DNA of 37,010 nucleotides, taken from contig CAJWBJ010000032.1 of assembly GCA_913020495.1 (NCBI GenBank), positions 1 through 37,010 on the forward strand, written 5' to 3'. The notes beneath the pieces are model-generated. The model had not been told where the DNA came from. It ran no database searches and saw only the letters and a list, made by a program, of their open reading frames with translations. Both the position numbers and the translations under genes were made by a program. Below are positions 27,707-35,421 of this stretch, one piece after another. Every line of letters begins with the position of its first letter. Within the stretch, counting starts at the first letter, position 1. Source of the stretch: an uncultured Oleiphilus sp. Lineage in GTDB: Bacteria > Pseudomonadota > Gammaproteobacteria > Pseudomonadales > Oleiphilaceae.

Positions 27707-28297
27707 ATGAGTAATACGGTCATTAAATACGGTTTAATCGCAGCAGTAATCGGCGGAATATATCTCTTCTCTAATAATAGCGGTACGTCATATGTTGAAG
27801 ACGACATCGACTTAAACCTTGCTCTAGATATCACAGTGGATACGCTTCATGCCTATGACGAAAGTATGGGCGGGCAAAAGCCCGAAGGCGACGCTGCCTT
27901 TTTAGGCTTTGCTGAGCAACTAGGCACCAATTATAATCTGGCTCAACCACCTCTGTATAAAAGTCAGATTGGTGTTAGCCCTCAAGCTGACGCCTCTTTA
28001 TTGGCCTTTAGTGATACCAACATGAACCGCGCCTTAGATGAAGGTGAAGAAGCGCTCTTTAAAATTGAAATAGATGGCGAACAGTCACGTATTATTGCGT
28101 CAAGTCGAAGCGGTGCAGTCAATGACCATCACTTTAGTGGCACCTCCTTACTAACGGGATATCTGATTGGCAGCATGCTAAGTCGCCAACGTGGCGCTGG
28201 CGTTACTTCCAAGCAGCTTGCTAGCAAGAAGCCCGTCACAGCTAGAGCGGCCGCTCGGTCTCGTGCAGGTTCAGGCAGTCACTCTTCAGGTAAATAA
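27707..28297 (+). CDS. Membrane-anchored protein with one EF-hand loop and Arg/Ser/Gly tail
   Basis: 196 residues: N-terminal anchor helix (~5-22), acidic region, then one canonical EF-hand loop DTNMNRALDEGEE (~103-115) with Asp, Asn, Asn, Asp and Glu at the 1, 3, 5, 9 and 12 positions. A second hydrophobic patch (LLTGYLIGSML, ~148-158) precedes a basic Ser/Gly/Ala tail ending GSHSSGK. Such tails occur in DUF1190/YgiB and DUF4247-type proteins, some of which lie near aminopropyltransferase genes, but I cannot assign a family. Good Shine-Dalgarno (aaggaa). Lies 110 bp upstream of the membrane-fused aminopropyltransferase. Confidence 0.6.
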   Translation: MSNTVIKYGLIAAVIGGIYLFSNNSGTSYVEDDIDLNLALDITVDTLHAYDESMGGQKPEGDAAFLGFAEQLGTNYNLAQPPLYKSQIGVSPQADASLLAFSDTNMNRALDEGEEALFKIEIDGEQSRIIASSRSGAVNDHHFSGTSLLTGYLIGSMLSRQRGAGVTSKQLASKKPVTARAAARSRAGSGSHSSGK

Positions 28298-28333
28298 TGC
28301 ATTTCTCTGAAACAAGCACGTAAGTTGCTTGCT

Positions 28334-28367
28334 GTAGGTTGGCGCCAAGACACACGGCCCAACCTAC
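28334..28367. repeat. Inverted repeat gtaggttgg/ccaacctac
   Basis: gtaggttgg (28334-28342) and ccaacctac (28359-28367) form a perfect 9-bp stem with a 16-nt spacer containing cgccaagacacacggc. Similar gtaggttgg elements are frequent intergenic palindromes in gammaproteobacteria. It may also end transcription of the EF-hand gene, but no T-tract follows. Confidence 0.5.
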
Positions 28368-28407
28368 CATCCACCTTTCTAATATTGCTACCCACTGAGC
28401 TACAAAA

Positions 28408-29952
28408 ATGCCTTCCACCGAACCCAGTGGCACCATACCACTATCGAAACAACAAACCTCAGTATTACTGATCTCTATCATGATCGTTGCCTTATGCGGC
28501 ATTGTCTACGAACTCATTATTGGCACAGTTTCAAGCTACTTATTGGGTAACAGCGTTTACCAGTTTTCGCTCACCATTGGTTTTTTCATGTTTGCGATGG
28601 GCGCAGGTTCACTTATTTCAAAATACTTTGATGACCAGTACGTACGGAATTTTATCTTAATTGAAATTGCGATCGCTTTCATTGGTGGTATCTGCAGTAT
28701 TTTGCTCTTTATGACCTTCCCTTTCGCACGGGTGCTTTATGAACTCGTCATGTATGGCTTGATCTTTATTATTGGTGCTTTAGTCGGCATGGAGATCCCT
28801 ATTCTGGCCACTTTACTCGCGCAAAAATCCGAAATGAAAGAGTCCATTGCGAATGTGATGTCACTGGACTACGTTGGCGCATTAATCGGATCGGTAACAT
28901 TTCCACTCTTACTGCTTCCTTCCTTAGGTTTGGTTCAATCATCTTTTGCGATTGGTCTGATCAATATTTTTGTCGCCATTGTTAATGTCTTCATATTTAA
29001 ACATCAGCTGAAGAATTATAAAGTCATACTCAGTGGATGTTTTGCTATTTTTGCGCTACTCACCCTATGCATATTTTACGGCACTCACATCACTCGATTT
29101 GCGGAGAAACATCTCTACTTTGATCATGTCATTTATTCAAACCAAACCCCTTATCAAAAATTAGTAGTTACACGGTCTTCAACGACACGAGAGCAAAGGC
29201 TATATATTGATGGCCATATTCAGTTCTCGTCTCGTGATGAGTATCGCTACCACGAAAATCTGGTTCACCCTGTTCTTTCAATTCCGGGCCCGCGAAAGAA
29301 TGTACTGGTTTTAGGCGGAGGTGATGGGCTCGCGGTCAGAGAAATTTTAAAATATAACGATGTAGAAAACATTCACCTTGTAGATATAGACCCCGAAATG
29401 ATTCGAATCGGCAAGGAGCTACCGATCCTCAAGCGCCTGAACCAAAAAAGCATGTCATCTGACCGCCTAACAGCATTTAGCGAAGATGCGTTTAGCTTTA
29501 TCAATCAGCCCGGTATTCTTTATGACCGAGTGATTATCGATATGCCAGACCCGCATAATGAAGCAATCAACAAACTTTATTCCCGAGAATTTTACACCAT
29601 GATCAAACGACGAATGACTCCTGATGGCGTTCTAGTCAGCCAAAGCTCGTCTCCATTCTTTACCAAACATGTATTTTGGTGCATTGAAAACACCTTAGCA
29701 GAAGTATTCAGTAGCACCTTAAGCTACCAAACTGCTTTGCCTTCTTTTGGTATTTGGGGTTTTAACATGGCGAGAAATAATTCAGATTTTCCGGAAACAT
29801 TTACTTTTGATGTTCCGACAAAATCGATTACAGATGAGACAATGATGGCCTCGATGGTTTTTAGTAAAGATATGCAAAAAGTACCAAGCCCCGTTAACTC
29901 CATCATGGAGCCAAAGCTATATCACCTGTATATTGAAGACCTTCGTCGATAA
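28408..29952 (+). CDS. Membrane-fused spermidine synthase-like aminopropyltransferase
   Basis: 514 residues. About seven membrane helices (~20-225) precede a spermidine synthase domain (~245-480): SAM-type loop VLGGGDGLAVREIL (301-314), acidic VDIDPEM (325-331) and the putative active-site stretch VIIDMPDPHN (Asp378, Asp381). Small soluble SpeE proteins lack the membrane part; this fused type is widespread but its product is not well defined. Possible roles are polyamine synthesis or transfer of an aminopropyl group to another acceptor (inference). Tail to tail with fetB-like, only 8 bp apart. Confidence 0.85.
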   Translation: MPSTEPSGTIPLSKQQTSVLLISIMIVALCGIVYELIIGTVSSYLLGNSVYQFSLTIGFFMFAMGAGSLISKYFDDQYVRNFILIEIAIAFIGGICSILLFMTFPFARVLYELVMYGLIFIIGALVGMEIPILATLLAQKSEMKESIANVMSLDYVGALIGSVTFPLLLLPSLGLVQSSFAIGLINIFVAIVNVFIFKHQLKNYKVILSGCFAIFALLTLCIFYGTHITRFAEKHLYFDHVIYSNQTPYQKLVVTRSSTTREQRLYIDGHIQFSSRDEYRYHENLVHPVLSIPGPRKNVLVLGGGDGLAVREILKYNDVENIHLVDIDPEMIRIGKELPILKRLNQKSMSSDRLTAFSEDAFSFINQPGILYDRVIIDMPDPHNEAINKLYSREFYTMIKRRMTPDGVLVSQSSSPFFTKHVFWCIENTLAEVFSSTLSYQTALPSFGIWGFNMARNNSDFPETFTFDVPTKSITDETMMASMVFSKDMQKVPSPVNSIMEPKLYHLYIEDLRR

Positions 29953-29960
29953 ACTCGCTG

Positions 29961-30695
29961 TTAATATGTATCGCGCTTAACAAAATGCTTTCGTACTATT
30001 ACTAAAAAAATTGCACTCGATATACCTGAAGCACTAAACAACATACACATCACCATAATTTGATATCTTGCCGCGATAAAGGGTGATACCCCAGATAAAA
30101 TCTGTCCGGTCATCATCCCCGGCAATGACACCAGACCAACAGCAAACATAGAATTAATAATAGGAATCATAGCCGTTCTGAAAGCAACTGTTCTGGCTTG
30201 TTCATAACTGTGGCCTTGACATAGTTCTGATTGTAGGCGCTCTCCGGCTAAGCTAATGCTTGTCATCGATGTAGCGAAAATCATTCCTGCTAATGGCACC
30301 ATATATCTAGGCATATACCAAGGGTCTAATGTCAGTACCAACTGCGTCACTAACATTAATGTCGTCCCTCCCCCCAATAATATAGCCGCAAGTGAGAGGG
30401 GAAATACATGAAATTTGTTAACACCATGACTCTTATCTGGCGATAGCGTATTTAACGAAATCCAGCTTGAAGCAACCACCATCATCGTTAATACGCCTAG
30501 CGTCACCCATGAACTGCCTGAATCAAAAATCATAATCAGAGCATAGCCAATCAACATCAGCTGTATCAGCATTCGAAATATGGCATAGCAGGCTTTACGG
30601 TAAGGTAAGTGCCAATGAAACATTAAAAAAAGAACTAATAGTGCAGGAATAAACGTGATTAACAATCGTTCAAAAGGAATGATTTCGATAGACAT
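29961..30695 (-). CDS. FetB/UPF0014-family ABC permease
   Basis: 244 residues with about seven membrane helices. Family signatures: MLIQLMLIGYAL (~43-54), PLAGMIFATSMTSISLAGERL (split ~135-155) and GLVSLPGMMTGQIL (~193-206), all of E. coli FetB (YbbM) type, which with the ATPase FetA takes part in iron homeostasis. No FetA-like ATPase is encoded in the window, so the partner must be elsewhere or the protein acts differently. No iron box was identified upstream. Confidence 0.82.
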   Translation of the reverse strand: MSIEIIPFERLLITFIPALLVLFLMFHWHLPYRKACYAIFRMLIQLMLIGYALIMIFDSGSSWVTLGVLTMMVVASSWISLNTLSPDKSHGVNKFHVFPLSLAAILLGGGTTLMLVTQLVLTLDPWYMPRYMVPLAGMIFATSMTSISLAGERLQSELCQGHSYEQARTVAFRTAMIPIINSMFAVGLVSLPGMMTGQILSGVSPFIAARYQIMVMCMLFSASGISSAIFLVIVRKHFVKRDTY

Positions 30696-30761
30696 GGCGT
30701 GCTCAAAAGTAAAACGACAGAATGAATCTGCCGTCTAGTTTACCTGTTTTTTCAAGCCTTA

Positions 30762-32177
30762 CTAGCGCCCCATAAGATTTGCGACACCAGCAACATCATC
30801 TTTGTTTTCAAGCAGCTTTGCAATTGCAGCTTGCGCACTTTCTTTAGTCAGGTGAAGGCGCTCGTATATGCTCTCGTCCAACGATGTCTCTGCCGCTTGA
30901 ATTACACCTTCATCTGATAGCAAATGATGCGTGAGATTCAAAACACTTGCATACTCGGAAAACTCGCCATCGTATGTCTCATTTTTCTGGTGACGAAGTG
31001 CTATTGTCACCTCTTCAGGCATATTCCAAACAGACATTAATTGACTACCTACCTGCTCACGCGTAATGCCTAACAAAAAGTGCTCGATATAAGCGGAATC
31101 AACATGAGGGTTTGCATCAATATAACGGCAAATAAGCATAAAGTGAGGCGGAAAAACGTGTGCTAATACAAGGTAACCAAAATTATGTAACAGCCCTGAC
31201 AAATAAGACAAACCAAAACTCTGTCGATACGCAGGTTCAATTTTACTAATTAAAGCGGTAGTTCCCAAAGCAATCCACATCGCCTGATGCCAATAAGGTG
31301 TATAACCTTTGGACTCATCTTCAGGTACCTTCAAAGTCCGCCCAAGCGCCAAACCCATCGCGAGGTTCATCACCATATCAAAGCCTAAAACCCGCACAAT
31401 CGCATCATGCACAGATTTAATTTTCCCCGGAGCATTATAAAATGAACTTGAGGCCCAACTTACAACCTGCGCGGCTAAGCTAGGGTCTCTTTCAATAATA
31501 TCTGCCAATTCATCAGAGCCCGCATCTGGGTCAGATCGCAACTTGATGATGTCTTGTGCGCTCTGCGGAAGAGGCGGTAACTCCAAGGTGTCTTCTAAAC
31601 GCTGTTTGATTCTGAGCGAGGTGAATTTTTCAATCGCCTGATTAATTTTTTCAAGATCATTCGATGAACTTTCCGGATTACAGGGGATTGAGCTCAATGG
31701 TACGACAAAAGAAGCTTCTTTAGCTTTTTTGGTTGATATTGAGAAAGCTTCTTTACTTAATTTAATCAATTGCCCCGGCTGGCCAGATTCGACATAAATA
31801 GTATCGTTTTCTAATACTCTTGAATCAATAATTGAAGGTAAACCAGTAATATCCGGAATAGCTGGCAACTCCGTTAAGCTATATCGAGAAATCAAACTCG
31901 ATACATCTTCATTTGGTAATGCCTCTAATGAACGACCGACAGAACGATTAAGCGCATCCACGTCCAGTAAACAGTCAGCAGGTATAATCACTTGGGCTCG
32001 CCCAAGGGAATCACTCATCAATACCATTTTGATAATTTGATTTGGTGCTACGCCGCTTTTATCTACAATCACAGGGCGATTAGTATCATCCAACGTTAAT
32101 TCTTCTGTACTTTCGTAATGTTCAAAAACTTTATTCACTGCCGACGGGATCATTTTTAGTAACTCTTTTTTGTCCAT
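30762..32177 (-). CDS. YbaK-like/HDOD-domain protein
   Basis: 471 residues. Residues ~1-165 look like a YbaK/aminoacyl-tRNA deacylase-associated domain (KMVLMSDSLGRAQVIIPADC). Residues ~193-400 are an HDOD domain, LPPLPQSAQDIIKLRSDP through HDAIVRVLGFDMV and SYLSGLLHNFGYLVL. The metal-binding HD pair is HN here (His331-Asn332), as expected for HDOD, so it should not be a phosphodiesterase. HDOD proteins act in signalling and regulation of chemotaxis or secretion. Same strand as the fetB-like gene after 66 bp. Confidence 0.85.
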   Translation of the reverse strand: MDKKELLKMIPSAVNKVFEHYESTEELTLDDTNRPVIVDKSGVAPNQIIKMVLMSDSLGRAQVIIPADCLLDVDALNRSVGRSLEALPNEDVSSLISRYSLTELPAIPDITGLPSIIDSRVLENDTIYVESGQPGQLIKLSKEAFSISTKKAKEASFVVPLSSIPCNPESSSNDLEKINQAIEKFTSLRIKQRLEDTLELPPLPQSAQDIIKLRSDPDAGSDELADIIERDPSLAAQVVSWASSSFYNAPGKIKSVHDAIVRVLGFDMVMNLAMGLALGRTLKVPEDESKGYTPYWHQAMWIALGTTALISKIEPAYRQSFGLSYLSGLLHNFGYLVLAHVFPPHFMLICRYIDANPHVDSAYIEHFLLGITREQVGSQLMSVWNMPEEVTIALRHQKNETYDGEFSEYASVLNLTHHLLSDEGVIQAAETSLDESIYERLHLTKESAQAAIAKLLENKDDVAGVANLMGR

Positions 32178-32515
32178 ATAATTAGCTCACTTTCCGCACT
32201 TAGATTTTCTACATCACGCGAAATATGCTCTAAGTGTAGTTCAATTAGAAAATTCGGCGCTGAGAATTACAAAATTATACAGAACTTTGTGTAGGCCATT
32301 TTGTCGAGTAAAAAGGAAGTGGCTACTTCTCTCATAATAGGTTTATCGGTTATTTAGCAAAAAAAAAGCTGGCTTTAGTTTAAATAAATATTGGCTGATG
32401 TAGCGTAGCGAGGAATTAAGGGTTGATTGTCTAAGCATCCGTTGAACGGCTAAGAGACGAAGTCCGAAGACCATAAGTCCGCCAGTTTTCCTAGAAATCA
32501 CACTAGTGCAGCTAA
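32178..32515. other. Intergenic region without a gene
   Basis: 338 bp between the lipase-chaperone-like gene and the HDOD gene. It contains a short hairpin gaagt/acttc (32316-32329), an A-run at ~32360 and a segment with gatgtagcgtagcgagg and two aagtccg words near 32400-32495 that looks like degenerate repeat material. No ORF or convincing promoter was identified; the HDOD promoter should lie in 32178-32260. Confidence 0.5.
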
Positions 32516-33595
32516 TTAATTGAGTCCATAAACTCGCGGAATGTCGAACCTCATAATGCCTTCACGCTCTTCTTTTGCAATAGTGGGCGCTTCGTGTCTG
32601 AAATATCTGGTTTGAAGTTTATACAACGCTTCGGTTAATACCTCATCACTCGAATTAAGCATCAGCTCGCTGCGTTCGGCCATATATAGATAGCCTTTTT
32701 GCCAGCGCCTTTCACGTTTCTGATCTTGCTGAGATTTTTTATTTATAGATAACTCATTAAAACCGATGGATCGCCTGATTGAGTCGATTTCAATTTGCCG
32801 CTGCTCATTTGACAACGCAGCCAACTCTTGCTGCACAGAGTCAAAACCAAATAACATCTTAGATAAGATGCCAGTACTGTCAAATGCATCCCAATCCATA
32901 GTTTCATCATACTGTGCTTTAAATGCGGTTTGAAGAATGGCGATTCTCTCGTACATATTGGTATCATAAGACGAATCTAATAAACCGACAGCTTCTTCAA
33001 GCGTTACACGCCGCTCTTCCTCGAAACTAATTTTATCGGACCAAATTCGCTTAGCATCTTCGCCAAACAAGGATTCCCGCTTTTTCCATAACTCAGTATT
33101 TTGCTTCGCTAAATCCATTTTGTTTATGATCAGCGTATTATCTAGCAGCCATCGGTCGTATATAAGCATGCTAGAAACTGCTTTTAGCACCTGAGCAGAT
33201 AACTTGGGGAATGCGCCGTCGACAATACTACCAAACAATGCGCGCCCTTGTTGTGGGTACAATTTCAAAAGTTCGTTAGAATCACTCTTAAGCTGAACCT
33301 GTGTGACGATATCATGAATCATATGCCCATATTTTTCCCTGAGCTTTTGGATCCATTCGGACTTAAGAGCCTCTACATTCATCTTACTTGTTGCAACTTT
33401 AATCGCTGTTAGCGCTTCTTGAGAATTAATATCCGAGTTAGATACCGTATTTTCCCCTGCTGGCTTACGCGATAAATTATTGATGGTACTTTTTTCCTGA
33501 ACATAGCTGGTATAAGCAAATGAACCAGCTATTAACCCCAATGCTAAGCCCATACCAACCAAGGAAAAAGTAGATTTAGATGACTTATGACTCAT
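32516..33595 (-). CDS. Lipase-chaperone (LifO)-like membrane-anchored protein
   Basis: 359 residues with an N-terminal membrane anchor (~10-30) and a long helical body. Two stretches resemble LifO foldases: TELWKKRESLFGEDAKR (~167-183) and the C-terminal helical repeats LSNEQRQIEIDSIRRSIGF and RRWQKGYLYMAERSELML, ending with F-x-x-E-like helices. The strict N-terminal LifO motif R..FDY..S..GE is not visible and no class I/II lipase is encoded in the window, so the client is unknown. It lies 96 bp downstream of an Lnt-type gene on the same strand. Confidence 0.5.
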   Translation of the reverse strand: MSHKSSKSTFSLVGMGLALGLIAGSFAYTSYVQEKSTINNLSRKPAGENTVSNSDINSQEALTAIKVATSKMNVEALKSEWIQKLREKYGHMIHDIVTQVQLKSDSNELLKLYPQQGRALFGSIVDGAFPKLSAQVLKAVSSMLIYDRWLLDNTLIINKMDLAKQNTELWKKRESLFGEDAKRIWSDKISFEEERRVTLEEAVGLLDSSYDTNMYERIAILQTAFKAQYDETMDWDAFDSTGILSKMLFGFDSVQQELAALSNEQRQIEIDSIRRSIGFNELSINKKSQQDQKRERRWQKGYLYMAERSELMLNSSDEVLTEALYKLQTRYFRHEAPTIAKEEREGIMRFDIPRVYGLN

Positions 33596-33691
33596 GACTT
33601 CTTTTCCCTTAGACTATTAAGCTGAAATCCTGTTAATTTTAGAATCTGTGCGTTTATAAATCGCGGTATTTGAAAGACTCTTTCATTCACT

Positions 33692-35275
33692 TCAAATACC
33701 GCTCTCACTGGACCCCCTTCTATGCACTTTTAATACTTTTCGCATCTTGTCATTAAAAGTTCCAATCAGTATGACGACCAACAAACCGAACAAAAATATA
33801 TCACCATACCTGGAATAGAAGCTCCTTTCTGATGGTATTTCAACATCGAAAACACGACTTGCAATGACTTGCTGAGCGGTAAGGGTTGCGCTATCTATCA
33901 CTCCCGAGGCTGATACCATACCACTAATTCCAGAATTGCTAACGCGAACCCAAGGAACGCGATGTTCAATAGAACGAAATAAGCCCACGGCAAAGTGATA
34001 TGAAGATGCCCACTGGTCACCAAGCCAAATATCATTTACTAAGTTGATAATAATATTCCCATCTTTTTGAATAAATTCTCGTGTTAGTTGAGGAAATATA
34101 GTCTCATAACAAATCAAAGGAATAATGCGTGTATTTGAGTCCAGATGAAAAACATTTGCCTCATTCCCAGGAATATATCTAAGTGCTTCTGGAAATAATT
34201 CACGTAAAAATGGCCATTGTTGCTCCCTAGGCAGATATTCAAAAAATGGGACCAGCTCTTGCTTTTGGTAACTACTTTTCAGAACTCTATTTTCATCTAT
34301 CAAATGGGCTGTATTATAATATCTTGACGCACTATCGTTTGGGTCTGCACCTTCTTCATAGATATAACCAGAAACAATTACCACAGGTTTATTGAGCTTC
34401 GCGATCAAGTAGTCAACTTTTTGTTTGTCCCAGCTATTTCCGACATACGAAAATGCTGTTGGAAACTCAGGCCAAACAAGTAGATCAATATCGGGGTTCT
34501 GAGCAACTAATCTTTCGGATAAGGAATAAAGTCGTTCAATATTATCTTCTCTTAGCAGCTTTGGCTGGACCATACCAATCTTTAGCTCAATGGTCTTGTC
34601 ATTTCCCCCCTCATACAGGCCAATTTTAAGTGCACCATAAACGCAGACGATAGCCAGCACCAACACGCCCCTCAGCAAGGCGAACTCAGCTTGCTGCCGA
34701 TTATGTTGAAATGAGTGAATTGCCTTAACTATTTGCCAGTTCACAAAAACAACCAGAAACAGAACCATAGCGACACCACCCACATCGAGTAATTGTAAAA
34801 AGATAGGGTACTGATAAAGCGAATGCGCAATATTACCAGGGATGGGGTTTGGAAATACGAGCGTCATCACGGCATAACTTGCACTTATAAAAATGATGCC
34901 GAAGGGTTTATATAGCCATTGCTTGTTCGCAATCAACCAACCGATCAAAACATAAGGAAGTGCAATAAAGAAGCAAAGCGCTATCAGTATTGGAATGGCA
35001 AAAACGTAACTCACTTGTGTAAATTTTACGATCGCGGGAATTAGCCACCATATGCCAACGAGCCAAAACGCAGACATCGTTAGGTATAATAGTATGGCGG
35101 AGTATCGAGGTGATACATTTGAAATGGCTAAACCTACCGGTACCAAAGCAACCCATACCAATAAGGGAAACGGACTACCAGGCATCGATAAAAAATGTAA
35201 TAACACCGATAGCAATGCCAGTAATATGCGACTCTTCATATTATTTGGTCGTACCAGACTATTAAGAATGCGCAT
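33692..35275 (-). CDS. lnt: Apolipoprotein N-acyltransferase-type protein
   Basis: 527 residues: about six N-terminal membrane helices (~15-220), a nitrilase-fold periplasmic domain (~232-480) and a C-terminal helix. The catalytic set is present: Glu270 (VWPEFP), Lys338 (SYQKQELVPFFEYLP), Glu346 and Cys389 (PLICYET), matching E. coli Glu267, Lys335, Glu343 and Cys387. It would add the third acyl chain to lipoproteins. Lnt usually sits beside ybeX (corC); here it does not, so it may be the only Lnt moved or a second, specialised copy. Start ATG 35275 or ATG 35239, both without a good Shine-Dalgarno. Confidence 0.85.
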   Translation of the reverse strand: MRILNSLVRPNNMKSRILLALLSVLLHFLSMPGSPFPLLVWVALVPVGLAISNVSPRYSAILLYLTMSAFWLVGIWWLIPAIVKFTQVSYVFAIPILIALCFFIALPYVLIGWLIANKQWLYKPFGIIFISASYAVMTLVFPNPIPGNIAHSLYQYPIFLQLLDVGGVAMVLFLVVFVNWQIVKAIHSFQHNRQQAEFALLRGVLVLAIVCVYGALKIGLYEGGNDKTIELKIGMVQPKLLREDNIERLYSLSERLVAQNPDIDLLVWPEFPTAFSYVGNSWDKQKVDYLIAKLNKPVVIVSGYIYEEGADPNDSASRYYNTAHLIDENRVLKSSYQKQELVPFFEYLPREQQWPFLRELFPEALRYIPGNEANVFHLDSNTRIIPLICYETIFPQLTREFIQKDGNIIINLVNDIWLGDQWASSYHFAVGLFRSIEHRVPWVRVSNSGISGMVSASGVIDSATLTAQQVIASRVFDVEIPSERSFYSRYGDIFLFGLLVVILIGTFNDKMRKVLKVHRRGSSESGI

Positions 35276-35361
35276 TAGACTATTCTACTACCTAAGCCCC
35301 CATCAAAGCACAAAACTTTAACAGGGTCAGAATGTTATTATTTCAATATATAATCAGGTTA

Positions 35362-35394
35362 AAACCAGAGGCCTGCGTATGAGGCCTCTGGTTT
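35362..35394 (-). terminator. Intrinsic terminator of the Ig-like repeat gene
   Basis: Stem aaaccagaggcct (35362-35374) pairs over 13 bp with aggcctctggttt (35382-35394), loop gcgtatg. On the minus strand the stem is followed by a T-rich run; it lies 28 bp beyond the Ig-like gene stop at 35422, separating it from lnt. Confidence 0.85.
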
Positions 35395-35421
35395 GATTTA
35401 ACTTAAGTACACGCCTCCTAG

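Noticed and set aside
28242-28502. An 86-codon minus-strand ORF covering the gtaggttgg palindrome
   Set aside because: It overlaps two well-supported plus-strand genes and has no family features.
32395-32500. Possible attC or attachment site (segment with gtccg and ccgttgaacgg words)
   Set aside because: No R' or R'' core pair, no integrase gene and no target duplication are visible.
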